In this document: positions 11,172 to 19,723 of the stretch, one piece after another
Numbering within the stretch: the first letter of the stretch is position 1
Layout: each line of letters starts with the position of its first letter
Assembly (NCBI RefSeq): GCF_014204815.1
Contig: NZ_JACHMC010000001.1
Coordinates: 2,170,001 to 2,234,000, forward strand
Source of the DNA: Micrococcus flavus
Lineage (GTDB): Bacteria > Actinomycetota > Actinomycetes > Actinomycetales > Micrococcaceae
Length of the DNA stretch: 64,000 nucleotides
Direction of reading: 5' to 3'
Notes under the pieces: model-generated
What the model saw: only the letters and a program-made list of their open reading frames with translations
Told to the model about the DNA's origin: nothing
Database searches by the model: none
Translations under genes and position numbers: made by a program

Positions 11172-12425
11172 ATGTCCCACCCCGTGCCCGCGCGTCGTCG
11201 CACCGCCCCGGTCCTCGGCGCCGTCGCCCTGGCCCTCGCGCTGACCGGCTGCGGCGGCGCAGGCGAGAGCACGCCCTCCTCCTCGGCCGCGCCCACCCCG
11301 GCGGCCGGTCCCTCGACGCCCGGCGTGGCGGCCACGGCCACCGGCGATCCCGAGAGCCCCGCCTCGCAGGCGGCCGCCCAGATCCGCGAGGCACGCGCCT
11401 CGGAGCGCGCCGAGGGCACCGAACGCCCCCAGCCCCGAGAGGCCCTGGAGACCGTGGGCCCCGGGGTGAGCGCGGGCGCCGCGAGCCAGGGATGGCAGAA
11501 CGTGGCCTCGAGCCGCAACGACTCGGTGGCCGTCATGGACTGCACCCAGGACGTCCTGGACCAGGCCACGCTGGACGCCGTGGCCACGCACATCCCCGTG
11601 GCCAACCACATCGCCATCGTCCAGCTGTTCGCCTCCCGGGACGAGACCCACGAGTTCCTCACCTGCCAGTACCAGGGCTCGTCCTCCCGCGGCGAGGGCG
11701 CTCCGCTGGTGATGGTGCACTACCAGCACAACATCGACGGCTCCCGCCTGGACTGGTGTCAGGAGGAGCCCGCCGTGCGCGCGGACGAGTACTCCTTCGA
11801 TCCCGCCACGGGCAAGGGCCTGCTCGCCCTCCTGCGTCCGGGCATGGTGGGCGGCTCGGACGGCGCCCCCCTGCTGCCGCAGCGCACGGGCTGGGCCTGC
11901 ACCGAGGACGGCACGCAGCTGGTGTCCGTCACCTTCGGCTCCATGGAGGGCTACGGCCCCCAGAACGAGGGCCTGACCCAGGTGGAGAACTCCCCGGTGG
12001 CCAACAGCACCACCGTGGTCACCCAGGCCCGTGACCACCTCGCGGACACCGTGCTGAAGGACCCGGCCGCCTTCCAGGAGGTCATCTCCATCGCGTCCCC
12101 GTACTTCCTGAACGCGCAGATGGACGAGGAGACCCTGCAGGAGGCCCTCCGGATCCCCCCGGGCCTGGTGCCCGAGGAGATGCTCTCCGACCAGTCCACC
12201 ATCGAGCGCCCCGAGGGCGCCCCGGAGCCGGTGGCCCCGGGCCAGCCCCCGCGCCCGTTCGTGGGCGCCGCGCGCGAGGCCGCCGAGTCCGCCGCGGCGG
12301 CCTCGGCCGCCGCCTCCGCGAGCGCCGCCTCGGCCTCCCCCTCGGAGGGCCGGGACGCCGACCCGGACGGCGCCGCGCCGGCGTCGAGCTCCCCGGCGCC
12401 CTCCCCCTCCCCGACGCGGGACTGA
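11172..12425 (+). CDS. Putative secreted lipoprotein of unknown function
   Basis: The 417-residue product has a lipoprotein signal: Arg-rich N-terminus, hydrophobic run and lipobox ALALTGC (Cys at about 28). A Ser/Pro/Ala-rich linker follows, then a globular domain of about 230 residues with Cys residues in VAVMDCTQDVLDQ, FLTCQYQ, LDWCQEEP and GWACTEDG, which probably form disulphides outside the cell. The last ~70 residues are again a low-complexity Ala/Ser/Pro tail. I do not recognise the domain. The ATG at 11172 is preceded by GAAGGAG. The ORF continues upstream to 11100 but without a usable ribosome-binding site. Confidence 0.65.
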   Translation: MSHPVPARRRTAPVLGAVALALALTGCGGAGESTPSSSAAPTPAAGPSTPGVAATATGDPESPASQAAAQIREARASERAEGTERPQPREALETVGPGVSAGAASQGWQNVASSRNDSVAVMDCTQDVLDQATLDAVATHIPVANHIAIVQLFASRDETHEFLTCQYQGSSSRGEGAPLVMVHYQHNIDGSRLDWCQEEPAVRADEYSFDPATGKGLLALLRPGMVGGSDGAPLLPQRTGWACTEDGTQLVSVTFGSMEGYGPQNEGLTQVENSPVANSTTVVTQARDHLADTVLKDPAAFQEVISIASPYFLNAQMDEETLQEALRIPPGLVPEEMLSDQSTIERPEGAPEPVAPGQPPRPFVGAAREAAESAAAASAAASASAASASPSEGRDADPDGAAPASSSPAPSPSPTRD

Positions 12426-12475
12426 CGACGCCGGCACCCGGGCCTGCCCGGTCCGGCACCGGGTCCTCCCGCGCA

Positions 12476-12525
12476 CGACGACGGCCGGCCGCCTCCTGGA
12501 GGGAGGCGACCGGCCGCCGTCGTCG
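12476..12525. terminator. Bidirectional terminator between the lipoprotein gene and fba
   Basis: A long hairpin with CGACGACGGC arms and a central CGCCTCC/GGGAGGCG stem lies between convergent genes. Confidence 0.75.
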
Positions 12526-12546
12526 GTGCGGATCAGCCGCGGCGGA

Positions 12547-13569
12547 TCACCGGACGGACTTGCCTGCGGAGCCGAGGTTCTGGGCGGCCAGGGCCACGCG
12601 GGCGGCCATGGACTCCTCGGCCTTGGCGCCCCACACGCGCGGGTCGTACAGCTTCTTGTCACCGACCTCGCCGTCCACCTTGAGGACGCCGTCGTAGTTC
12701 TGGAACATGTGCGCCGCCACGGGGCGGGTGTACGCGTACTGGGTGTCCGTGTCCACGTTCATCTTCACGACGCCGAAGCCCACCGCGTCGGCGATCTCCT
12801 GCTCGGAGGAGCCGGAGCCGCCGTGGAACACGAGGTCGAACGGACGCTTCTTGCCGAACCTCTCGCCCACGGCCTCCTGGATCTCCTGGAGGATCTCCGG
12901 ACGCAGCTTCACGCCGCCCGGCTTGTACACGCCGTGCACGTTGCCGAACGTCAGCGCGGTCAGGTAGCGGCCCTGCTCGGAGGTGCCGAGCGCCTCCACG
13001 GTGGCGATGCCGTCCTCGATGGTGGTGTACAGCTTCTCGTTGATCTCGTGCGCGACGCCGTCCTCCTCGCCGCCGACCACGCCGATCTCGATCTCAAGCA
13101 GCTGCCTGTTCGCGTGGGTGCGGGCCAGGAGCTCCTTCGCGATCCGCAGGTTCTCCTCAAGGGTCTCGGCGGAGCCGTCCCACATGTGGGAGTTGAAGAT
13201 CGGGTCGCGGCCGGCCTTCACCTCGGCCTCGGAGGCGTCCAGCAGCGGGCGGACGAAGTCGTCCAGCTTGTCCTTGGGGCAGTGGTCCGTGTGCAGGGCG
13301 ATGTTCACGTCGTACTGCTTGGCGACCTCGCGGGCGAACGCGGCCATGGCCAGGGAGCCGACCACCATGTCCTTCTTCGCGGGGCCGGAGAAGTAGGCGG
13401 CGCCGCCGGTGGAGACCTGGATGATGCCGTCCGACTCCGCCTCGGCGAAGCCGCGGATGGCGGCGTTGAGGGTCTGCGACGAGGTGACGTTGATGGCCGG
13501 GTAGGCGTAGCCGCCGTCCTTGGCCGAGTCGATCATCTCCGCGTACTTGTCCGGGGTGGCGATGGGCAT
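12547..13569 (-). CDS. fba: Class II fructose-bisphosphate aldolase
   Basis: A zinc-dependent aldolase of glycolysis and gluconeogenesis, 340 residues. The active-site block ALHTDHCPKD holds His93, Asp95 and His96 (catalytic Asp and zinc ligand); further ligands are expected in TFGNVHGVY and LVFHGGSGSS. The tail GAKAEESMAARVALAAQNLG is typical. The ATG at 13569 follows GAAGGAG; the upstream frame to 13761 overlaps the divergent gene. It is a single-gene unit with a terminator shared with the convergent lipoprotein gene. Confidence 0.96.
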   Translation of the reverse strand: MPIATPDKYAEMIDSAKDGGYAYPAINVTSSQTLNAAIRGFAEAESDGIIQVSTGGAAYFSGPAKKDMVVGSLAMAAFAREVAKQYDVNIALHTDHCPKDKLDDFVRPLLDASEAEVKAGRDPIFNSHMWDGSAETLEENLRIAKELLARTHANRQLLEIEIGVVGGEEDGVAHEINEKLYTTIEDGIATVEALGTSEQGRYLTALTFGNVHGVYKPGGVKLRPEILQEIQEAVGERFGKKRPFDLVFHGGSGSSEQEIADAVGFGVVKMNVDTDTQYAYTRPVAAHMFQNYDGVLKVDGEVGDKKLYDPRVWGAKAEESMAARVALAAQNLGSAGKSVR

Positions 13570-13790
13570 GGTGTGCTCCTTCACTCGTGAGGCGACGGGT
13601 TTCTCCAGCGGTCGGGCGGCACACTGCACACGCGCACAGCAGCGCCGCCGTGCTGTCCTCATCGTAGCCCTCGGCCCCCTGCGTGGCCCGGGCCCGCCGA
13701 CGCCGGCCCGTGCGCTCCGGGGGCGGGGCTGGGATGCTGGGGGCGCCGACGCCGTCGGCACCGTCCGACCCCCACCCGAAGGAGCCCGCC

Positions 13791-14642
13791 ATGCGCGCCG
13801 AGCAGGTCACCGATCCCCTCTGCTACCACGGGGAGGGCCCCGTGTGGGCCGAGTCCTGGGGCGGGCTGCGCTGGGTGGACATGCTGGCCGGGGACTACCT
13901 GTCCCTGCGCGCCGACGGCACCGTGGACCGCACCTCCGTGGACGAGCGCGTGTGCGCGGTGCTGCGCCCGCGCGTCGGGGGCGGGGCGGTGATCGCGGTG
14001 GAGCGCGGGTTCGTGCTCGAGGACGCGGACGGCACCCTGCACCGGCTGCCCCCGGTCTGGGAGGACCCGGACCTGCGCATGAACGAGGGCGGGTGCGACC
14101 CGGACGGCCGCTTCTACGCCGGCTCCATGGCCTACAGCAAGACGCCCGGGGCCGCGATGCTGCACCGCCTGGACCCCTCCGGCGAGGTGGACACGGTGCT
14201 GGAGGGCGTGACCACGTCCAACGGCCTGGCGTGGAGCCCGGACGGCTCGCGGGCCTACTACAACGACACCCCGACCCGGCAGGTAGCCGTGTTCGACTAC
14301 TCCCGCGAGGAGGCCCTGACCCGCCGCCGCGTGCTCGTGGACGTCCTGGACGGCGAGGGCAAGCCGGACGGGCTCTGCGTGGACGCCGAGGGTGGGATCT
14401 GGGTGGCCGTGATCAGCCACGGGCAGATCCACCGCTACACGCCGGAGGGGCGGCTGGACGAGGTGGTCGAGGTGCCGGTGCAGAAGACGACGGCGTGCAC
14501 GTTCGGCGGCGACGACCTCGGCACCCTCTACATCACCACCAGCTGGGAGAACATGGAGCGCGGCCAGGACCCGCTGGCCGGGTCGCTGTTCGCGGTGCGA
14601 CCGGGCGTGACCGGCCTGCCGGCGCTGCCCTTCGCCGGCTGA
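13791..14642 (+). CDS. SMP-30/gluconolactonase family hydrolase
   Basis: A 283-residue six-bladed propeller of the SMP-30/gluconolaconase/LRE family, which hydrolyses sugar lactones or related esters with a bound divalent metal. The conserved metal ligands can be placed: Glu in YHGEGPVW near the N-terminus, Asn in TTSNGLAWSPDGS and Asp in GKPDGLCVDAEGGIWVA. The start is the ATG at 13791 after GAAGGAG; upstream residues in the same frame are low-complexity. It is divergent from fba. The substrate cannot be told from the sequence. Confidence 0.85.
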   Translation: MRAEQVTDPLCYHGEGPVWAESWGGLRWVDMLAGDYLSLRADGTVDRTSVDERVCAVLRPRVGGGAVIAVERGFVLEDADGTLHRLPPVWEDPDLRMNEGGCDPDGRFYAGSMAYSKTPGAAMLHRLDPSGEVDTVLEGVTTSNGLAWSPDGSRAYYNDTPTRQVAVFDYSREEALTRRRVLVDVLDGEGKPDGLCVDAEGGIWVAVISHGQIHRYTPEGRLDEVVEVPVQKTTACTFGGDDLGTLYITTSWENMERGQDPLAGSLFAVRPGVTGLPALPFAG

Positions 14643-14676
14643 GGCGGGGCGGGGCGGGGTACGCTCACGTCAGCCA

Positions 14677-14690
14677 GTGATGCAGATCAC
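14677..14690. promoter_or_regulatory. CRP/GlxR-type site before the lipase remnant
   Basis: GTGATGCAGATCAC matches GTGA-N6-TCAC exactly and extends to AGTGATGCAGATCACACT. It lies 35 bases before the lipase start and just after a TACGCT box (14660-14665). Confidence 0.5.
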
Positions 14691-14724
14691 ACTGCACCGC
14701 CCCGCTCACCTGCCGGAGGACCCC

Positions 14725-15872
14725 ATGCCCCTCGCCGCACCGCACTCCCGCACCCGCCCTCGCACCCTGGCCGCCGCCGTCGTGAGTGCGGCCGCGCTGC
14801 TGCCGGCCCTGCTCGCCCCGGGGGCGACCGCGGTGGAGGCCGCGCCGCCGGCCCCCTCCGACCCGGAGGTGCAGGCCACCCTGGACGAGCTGGCCGAGGC
14901 GCCCACGCCCGCCGAGCAGGACGCCCGCGAGGAGGCCCTGACGGAGAACGCGCGCGCGGCCGCGGCGGATGACTTCTACGCCCCTCCGGCGCGCATCCCC
15001 GCCACGCCCGGCACGCTGATCCGCCAGGAGCCCTCCGCCTTCTACCTGGATCCGGTGGCCCTCGTGCAGGTCCCCGCGAGCGCGACCCGCATCATGTACT
15101 CCTCGCAGGACGCCCAGGGCGAGCCCATCGCCGTCACCGGCACGGTGCTGACCCCCACCGCTGCGTGGACCGGCGCGGGCGAGCGGCCCGGCACGTGGCG
15201 GGCGCCGACGTGACGGCGACCTCGCCCGTCGCCCTGGCCGGGTACTCGCAGGGCGGCGGCGCCTCGGCGGCCGCGGCCGAGCTCGCGGACGACTACGCCC
15301 CCGAGCTGGACGTGAAGGGCGCCTACGCCGGCGCCCCGCCCGCGGACCTGGTGCCGGTCGCCGACTCGCTGGAGGCCAGCCCCAACGCCGGCTTCCTGCT
15401 CTACGCGATGGGCGGGCAGCTCGCGGCCTACGACGTCGACCCGGCCGCCTACCTCAACGCCGCCGGCGAGGACGTGCTGGACCGCGCCGAGGTCAGCTGC
15501 ACCACCGACGCCGGCCAGTTCGCCGGGCTGGACTCGGCCACGATCACCTCGAGCGGGCTGAGCTTCCCGCAGCTGGTGCGGACCGACCCGACCCTGGCGG
15601 GGATCCTGGCCGAGCAGCGCCTGGGGCAGCCGGGCCATGTGCCCGAGATGCCGGTGATGATCGCGCACTCCCTGACCGACGACGTCATCCCCTACTCCGT
15701 GGGCCGGGGCCTGGGCCTGCGGTGGTGCGCCCAGGGCGCGCGGGTGCGGTTCGACCCGGTGTTCACCCCCACCCACGTGGGCGGCTACCTGGCGGCGCAG
15801 CCGCGGGCGCAGTCCTTCCTGGACGCCGTGCTGCAGGACCGCTGGACGCCGGACTCCTGCGGCTGGTTCTGA
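14725..15872 (+). pseudogene. Secreted lipase (LIP family), broken by internal deletion and frameshift
   Basis: The first part (ATG 14725 to about 15200) has a signal peptide (TLAAAVVSAAALLPALLAPG) and the lipase N-terminal region ending in AVTGTVLTPTAAW. After a frame change the second part carries the nucleophile elbow GYSQGGG, the catalytic Asp in IAHSLTDDVIPY and the His in PTHVGGYL, characteristic of secreted LIP-family triacylglycerol lipases. The stretch expected between these parts, roughly 100 residues including the oxyanion region, is missing at about 15165-15215, and the reading frame changes there. The gene is therefore a deletion remnant unless the assembly is wrong. A CRP-type site upstream is intact. 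Confidence 0.8.
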
Positions 15873-16013
15873 CGCACGGCATCGCGCAGGCGCCGCCGCC
15901 GCGCTCCGGGGGCGCGGCTGGCCCCGCGTGTCGGCGGACCGGCCCGTGTGACGCTCCCCCGCTCCCCGGAGTGGACTCCTCCGGTCCCCGCCGCGTCAGA
16001 TGGTCCCACCACA

Positions 16014-16117
16014 CCATCCCGAGCGGCCGAGAGACCTGGCTCCACGACGCCGCGGCAACCCCCCGCCCCCTCGCCTGAGCGAGGGGACGGGAACGGTGCT
16101 CCCGCCAGGACCGATGG
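16014..16117 (+). promoter_or_regulatory. SAM riboswitch (S-box, SAM-I type) before the methionine operon
   Basis: The leader has the S-box core: GAGCGGCCGAGAG, then GACGCCGCGGCAACC, a P4 hairpin (CCCCTCGC-CTGA-GCGAGGGG), and the 3' core AACGGTGCTCCCGCCAGG. The P1 helix pairs CCATC (16014-16018) with GATGG (16113-16117). The last base of P1 is the first base of the GGAGG ribosome-binding site of the next gene, so SAM binding should hide that site. This indicates translational repression when methionine/SAM is plentiful. SAM-I and SAM-IV share this core; I favour SAM-I. Confidence 0.85.
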
Positions 16118-16125
16118 AGGAGCGC

Positions 16126-17454
16126 ATGCATCACCCTGCCACCCAGCAGATCCACGCGGGCTACGCGCCGGAGGGACCCCACCACCCGGTGGCCGTGCCC
16201 GTCCACCAGAGCACCGCCTACCGGTTCCCGGACCACGCCACCGCCGTGGCCCTCTTCCGCCAGGAGGCGCCCGGGTTCACCTACAGCCGGACGGGCAACC
16301 CCACCGTGGCCGCGTTCGAGGCCCGCCTCGCGGCCCTGGAGGGCGGCGTCGGCGCCGTCGGGACGGCCAGCGGGCAGTCCGCGGTGGCGCTGGCGCTGCT
16401 GGCCCTGCTCCCCGCCGGGACGCACCTGGTGGCCTCCAGCCAGCTCTACGGCGGGACGGTGGACCTGCTGACGGACACGTTCGGGGACCTGGGGATCGCG
16501 GTGACGTCCGTCGACCCCGCGGACCCCGGCGCCTGGACCGCGGCCGTCCGACCGGAGACCCGCGCCTTCTTCCTGGAGGCCGTCACGAACCCGCTGGCGA
16601 CCCTGCCCGACCTGCCGGCGCTGGCGGACGCGGCCCACGCCGCCGGCGTCCCCGTGGTGGTGGACGCGACCCTCGCCACCCCGGCCCTGTACCGGCCGCT
16701 CGAGCACGGCGCGGACGTGGTGGTCCACTCGGCCACGAAGTTCCTGGGAGGGCACGGCGCGGCGCTCGGGGGAGCGATCGTGGACGGCGGCACGTTCGAC
16801 TTCGGGGCGGACCCCGAGCGGTGGCCCCGGCTGGCGTGGCCCCAGGCCCGCTTCGGAGGGCGGTCCCTGGTGGAGCGCCACGGGCGCTCGGCCTACCTCG
16901 CCCTGGTGCGCGCCCGGTTCCTGCACGATCTGGGCCCGTCCCTGGCCCCCGCCAGCGCGGCGCACTTCCTCCAGGGACTGGAGACGCTCCAGCTGCGCAT
17001 GGCCCGGCACACCGCGTCCGCGCTGACGGTGGCCGAGCACCTCGCCGCGCACCCCGCCGTGGCACGCGTGCACCACCCGGGGCTGCCGGGGCACCCGAGC
17101 GCCGGCCTCGCCGCCCGCGACTTCCCCCACGGCACGGGGTCCGTGTTCTCGTTCGACCTGGCCGCCGGCCCGGGCGCTGTGGGGCCGTTCCTCGACGCCC
17201 TCGCCCTGTTCCAGCTCGTGGCCAATGTGGGCGACGCGCGCTCGCTGGCGTGTCACCCGGCCACCATGACCCACTGTCGGCTGAGCCCGGAGCAGCGCGT
17301 GGCGGCGGGCATCGCCGAGACCACGATCCGCCTCTCCGTGGGGCTCGAGGACCCGGCGGACCTGATCGCCGACCTGGACCGGGCCCTCGCCGTGGCGGCC
17401 GGCCCCGTGGCCGCCTCCGCCGCGCCCGTCGCGGCGGCCGGGGCGGTGCGCTGA
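16126..17454 (+). CDS. O-acetylhomoserine sulfhydrylase-like PLP enzyme (MetY/MetZ type)
   Basis: A 442-residue Cys/Met-metabolism PLP enzyme that probably makes homocysteine from O-acetyl- or O-succinyl-homoserine. Conserved blocks: [13 protein letters not shown] at the start, [15 protein letters not shown], the substrate loop [17 protein letters not shown], and the PLP lysine in [11 protein letters not shown]. The C-terminal [24 protein letters not shown] block is typical of O-acetylhomoserine sulfhydrylases. The start is the ATG at 16126, seven bases after GGAGG; an in-frame ATG at 16114 lies inside riboswitch P1. First gene of the riboswitch-controlled operon. Confidence 0.85.
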   Translation: MHHPATQQIHAGYAPEGPHHPVAVPVHQSTAYRFPDHATAVALFRQEAPGFTYSRTGNPTVAAFEARLAALEGGVGAVGTASGQSAVALALLALLPAGTHLVASSQLYGGTVDLLTDTFGDLGIAVTSVDPADPGAWTAAVRPETRAFFLEAVTNPLATLPDLPALADAAHAAGVPVVVDATLATPALYRPLEHGADVVVHSATKFLGGHGAALGGAIVDGGTFDFGADPERWPRLAWPQARFGGRSLVERHGRSAYLALVRARFLHDLGPSLAPASAAHFLQGLETLQLRMARHTASALTVAEHLAAHPAVARVHHPGLPGHPSAGLAARDFPHGTGSVFSFDLAAGPGAVGPFLDALALFQLVANVGDARSLACHPATMTHCRLSPEQRVAAGIAETTIRLSVGLEDPADLIADLDRALAVAAGPVAASAAPVAAAGAVR

Positions 17455-17455
17455 G

Positions 17456-18658
17456 ATGGCCGCGCCCGACGTCGTCGCCCCGCCGCGCGCCCGCGGCTTC
17501 ACCACGACCGCGGTGCACGCCGGCCAGGAGCCGGACCCCCTCACGGGGGCGGTGGTGCCGCCGATCTACCAGACCAGCACGTTCGTGCAGGACGGCGTGA
17601 ACGTCCTGCGTGCCGGTCACGAGTACAGCCGCGGGTCCAACCCCACCCGCACCGGCCTCGAGACGCAGCTGGCGGCCCTGGAGGGCGGGCACCGCGCCTT
17701 CGCGTTCGCCTCCGGGCTCGCGGCGGAGGACGCGCTGCTGCGGGCCGTGCTGCGCCCGGGGGACCACATCGTGCTCGGCGCGGACGGCTACGGCGGCACG
17801 AACCGCCTGGTGAACACGGTGTTCGGCGCGTGGGGCGTGGAGAACACCCCCGTGGACATCACCGACCCGGCGGCGATCGCGGCCGCGGTGCGCCCCGGCG
17901 TCACGGCGGTCCTGTGGGTGGAGACGCCGTCCAACCCGCTGCTGAACATCGCGGACCTCACGGCCTGGGCGGAGATCGCCCACGCCGCCGGGGCGCTGCT
18001 GGTGGTGGACAACACGTTCGCCTCGCCGTACCTGCAGCGGCCCCTGGCCCTGGGGGCGGACGCGGTGGTGCACTCCACCACCAAGTACATCGGCGGGCAC
18101 TCGGACGTGCTCGGCGGCGCGGTGGTGGTGGCCGACCGGGGGCACCGCGGCGTCCCGCTGGAGGAGTCCGTGGGCCACCAGCAGTTCGCCGCGGGCGCCG
18201 TGGCCGGACCGCAGGACTCCTACCTGGCGGCCCGCGGGCTCAAGACCCTGAGCCTGCGCATGGACCGGCACCAGGCGAACGCCGCCCGGCTGGCCGAGTG
18301 GCTCCAGGGACGGCCCGAGATCGCCCGGGTGCTCTACCCGGGGCTGCCCGACCACCCGGGCCACGCGCTGGCGGCCCGGCAGATGGACGGCTTCGGCGGC
18401 GTCGTCTCCGTGCGGCTGGCCGGCGGCGAGCCGGCGGCGCGCGCCTTCGCGGAGGCCACCGAGCTGTTCGCGCTGTCCGTCAGCCTCGGCGGCGTCGAGT
18501 CCCTGATCTGCCACTCGTGCGAGATGACCCACGCCTCCGTGCGGGGCACGCCCCTGGCGGTCCCCCGCGACCTGGTCCGCCTCTCCGTCGGCATCGAGGA
18601 CGTCGCCGACCTCGAGGCGGACCTGGCGGCCGCGCTCGAGCGCGCCGCGCGTCGCTGA
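17456..18658 (+). CDS. Cystathionine gamma-synthase/lyase-type PLP enzyme (MetB type)
   Basis: A 400-residue PLP enzyme of the Cys/Met-metabolism family, starting one base after the stop of the previous gene. It shows TAVHAGQEPDPLTGAVVPPI, YSRGSNPTRTGLETQLAALE, the PLP lysine in HSTTKYIGGHSDVLGG, and the C-terminal SLGGVESLICHSCEMTHASV block of cystathionine gamma-synthases and lyases. Synthase or lyase cannot be separated from sequence, but its place in a methionine operon next to a methyltransferase system favours a role in homocysteine supply. Having two related PLP enzymes in tandem may give both direct sulphur incorporation and trans-sulphuration. Confidence 0.82.
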   Translation: MAAPDVVAPPRARGFTTTAVHAGQEPDPLTGAVVPPIYQTSTFVQDGVNVLRAGHEYSRGSNPTRTGLETQLAALEGGHRAFAFASGLAAEDALLRAVLRPGDHIVLGADGYGGTNRLVNTVFGAWGVENTPVDITDPAAIAAAVRPGVTAVLWVETPSNPLLNIADLTAWAEIAHAAGALLVVDNTFASPYLQRPLALGADAVVHSTTKYIGGHSDVLGGAVVVADRGHRGVPLEESVGHQQFAAGAVAGPQDSYLAARGLKTLSLRMDRHQANAARLAEWLQGRPEIARVLYPGLPDHPGHALAARQMDGFGGVVSVRLAGGEPAARAFAEATELFALSVSLGGVESLICHSCEMTHASVRGTPLAVPRDLVRLSVGIEDVADLEADLAAALERAARR

Positions 18659-18703
18659 CGCCTCGCCCCCCTGCCCCTGCCCCCCTCCCCCGATGAGGAC
18701 CCC

Positions 18704-19723
18704 ATGACCCGGACCCCCGTCCCGGACGCCGTCGCGTTCGAGATCACCACGACCCCCTTCGACGAGCGCTACCGCCCCTCGGCCACCTCCCGCAGCACCA
18801 CGAACTTCGCCAACCTCGCCCGCGGGGAGGACCGCGAGGAGAACCTGCGGGCCGTGCTCGCGATGATCGACCGCCGCTTCGACGAGCTGACCCGCGGGGA
18901 CGCCCCGCCCTCGGACCGGCACCGGGTGACGCTGGAGATCGTCTCCGCGGACCTGTGCTTCACGGCCGACGGCGAGGACGTGCGGTTCCCGATGTTCGAG
19001 ATGCTCGCCTCCCGGGTCCACGACGCCGTCACCGGCTCGAACGTGGAGGGGGTCGTGGGCCACAACTTCTCCTCCTACCTGCGCGACCACGACTTCAGCG
19101 TGCTCCTGCCCCGGCACACGGCCAGCGGCGCGCCGGGCGATGTCCCGGACGGGTTCGGCGAGCTCCACGGCGCGCTGTTCCGGCGCCTCCTGGAGTCCGA
19201 GGCGTACCGCTCCCGCTTCACCACGGACCCGGTGATCTGCCTCAGCGTCTCCACCAGCCGCACCTACACCCGGGGCACGCACCGCCACCCCGTCCTGGGG
19301 GTCGAGTACCACCAGGACGCCCCCTCCCGCACCGACGACTACTTCGCCCGGATGGGGCTGTCCGTGCGGCACTTCATGCCGGACGGCGCCGTCGCCCCGC
19401 TCTCCCTGTACCACTCCGGCGACCTGGAGACCCGGCACACCGACGTCGCGCTGGCCAGCCTGATCGCCACGATGGAGACGTTCCAGCGGATCTACCGGCC
19501 GGAGATCTACCACGCCACCACGCCCGCCGGGGCCACGTTCCGCCCGAGCCTGGAGAACCCGGACCACACGGTCCCCCCGATCTCCTACGACCGCGTGGAG
19601 CGCACGGACCTGGCCCGTGAGCAAGGCCGGTACGCCGAGGAGCACCTGATGACCCCCCACGCGGACCTGCTGCGGCAGTGGGCCGCGGCCGCGCCATCGA
19701 CCGATCGAGAGGACACCCGATGA
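18704..19723 (+). CDS. mesX: MesX (DUF1852), partner of the folate-independent methionine synthase
   Basis: A 339-residue protein that I recognise as DUF1852 from FEITTTPFDERYRPSATSRS, TTNFANLARG, RVTLEIVSADLCF, FPMFEMLASRVHDAVTGSNV in outline and the conserved VLGVEYHQD and MGLSVRHFMP blocks. Published work on core methionine synthases showed that MesD needs this protein and oxygen for activity; its own chemistry, including the methyl source, is not known. Several His residues (GVVGHNFSSY, HRHPVLGVEYHQD) could bind a metal. It overlaps mesD by four bases (ATGA), so the two are translationally coupled. Confidence 0.85.
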   Translation: MTRTPVPDAVAFEITTTPFDERYRPSATSRSTTNFANLARGEDREENLRAVLAMIDRRFDELTRGDAPPSDRHRVTLEIVSADLCFTADGEDVRFPMFEMLASRVHDAVTGSNVEGVVGHNFSSYLRDHDFSVLLPRHTASGAPGDVPDGFGELHGALFRRLLESEAYRSRFTTDPVICLSVSTSRTYTRGTHRHPVLGVEYHQDAPSRTDDYFARMGLSVRHFMPDGAVAPLSLYHSGDLETRHTDVALASLIATMETFQRIYRPEIYHATTPAGATFRPSLENPDHTVPPISYDRVERTDLAREQGRYAEEHLMTPHADLLRQWAAAAPSTDREDTR

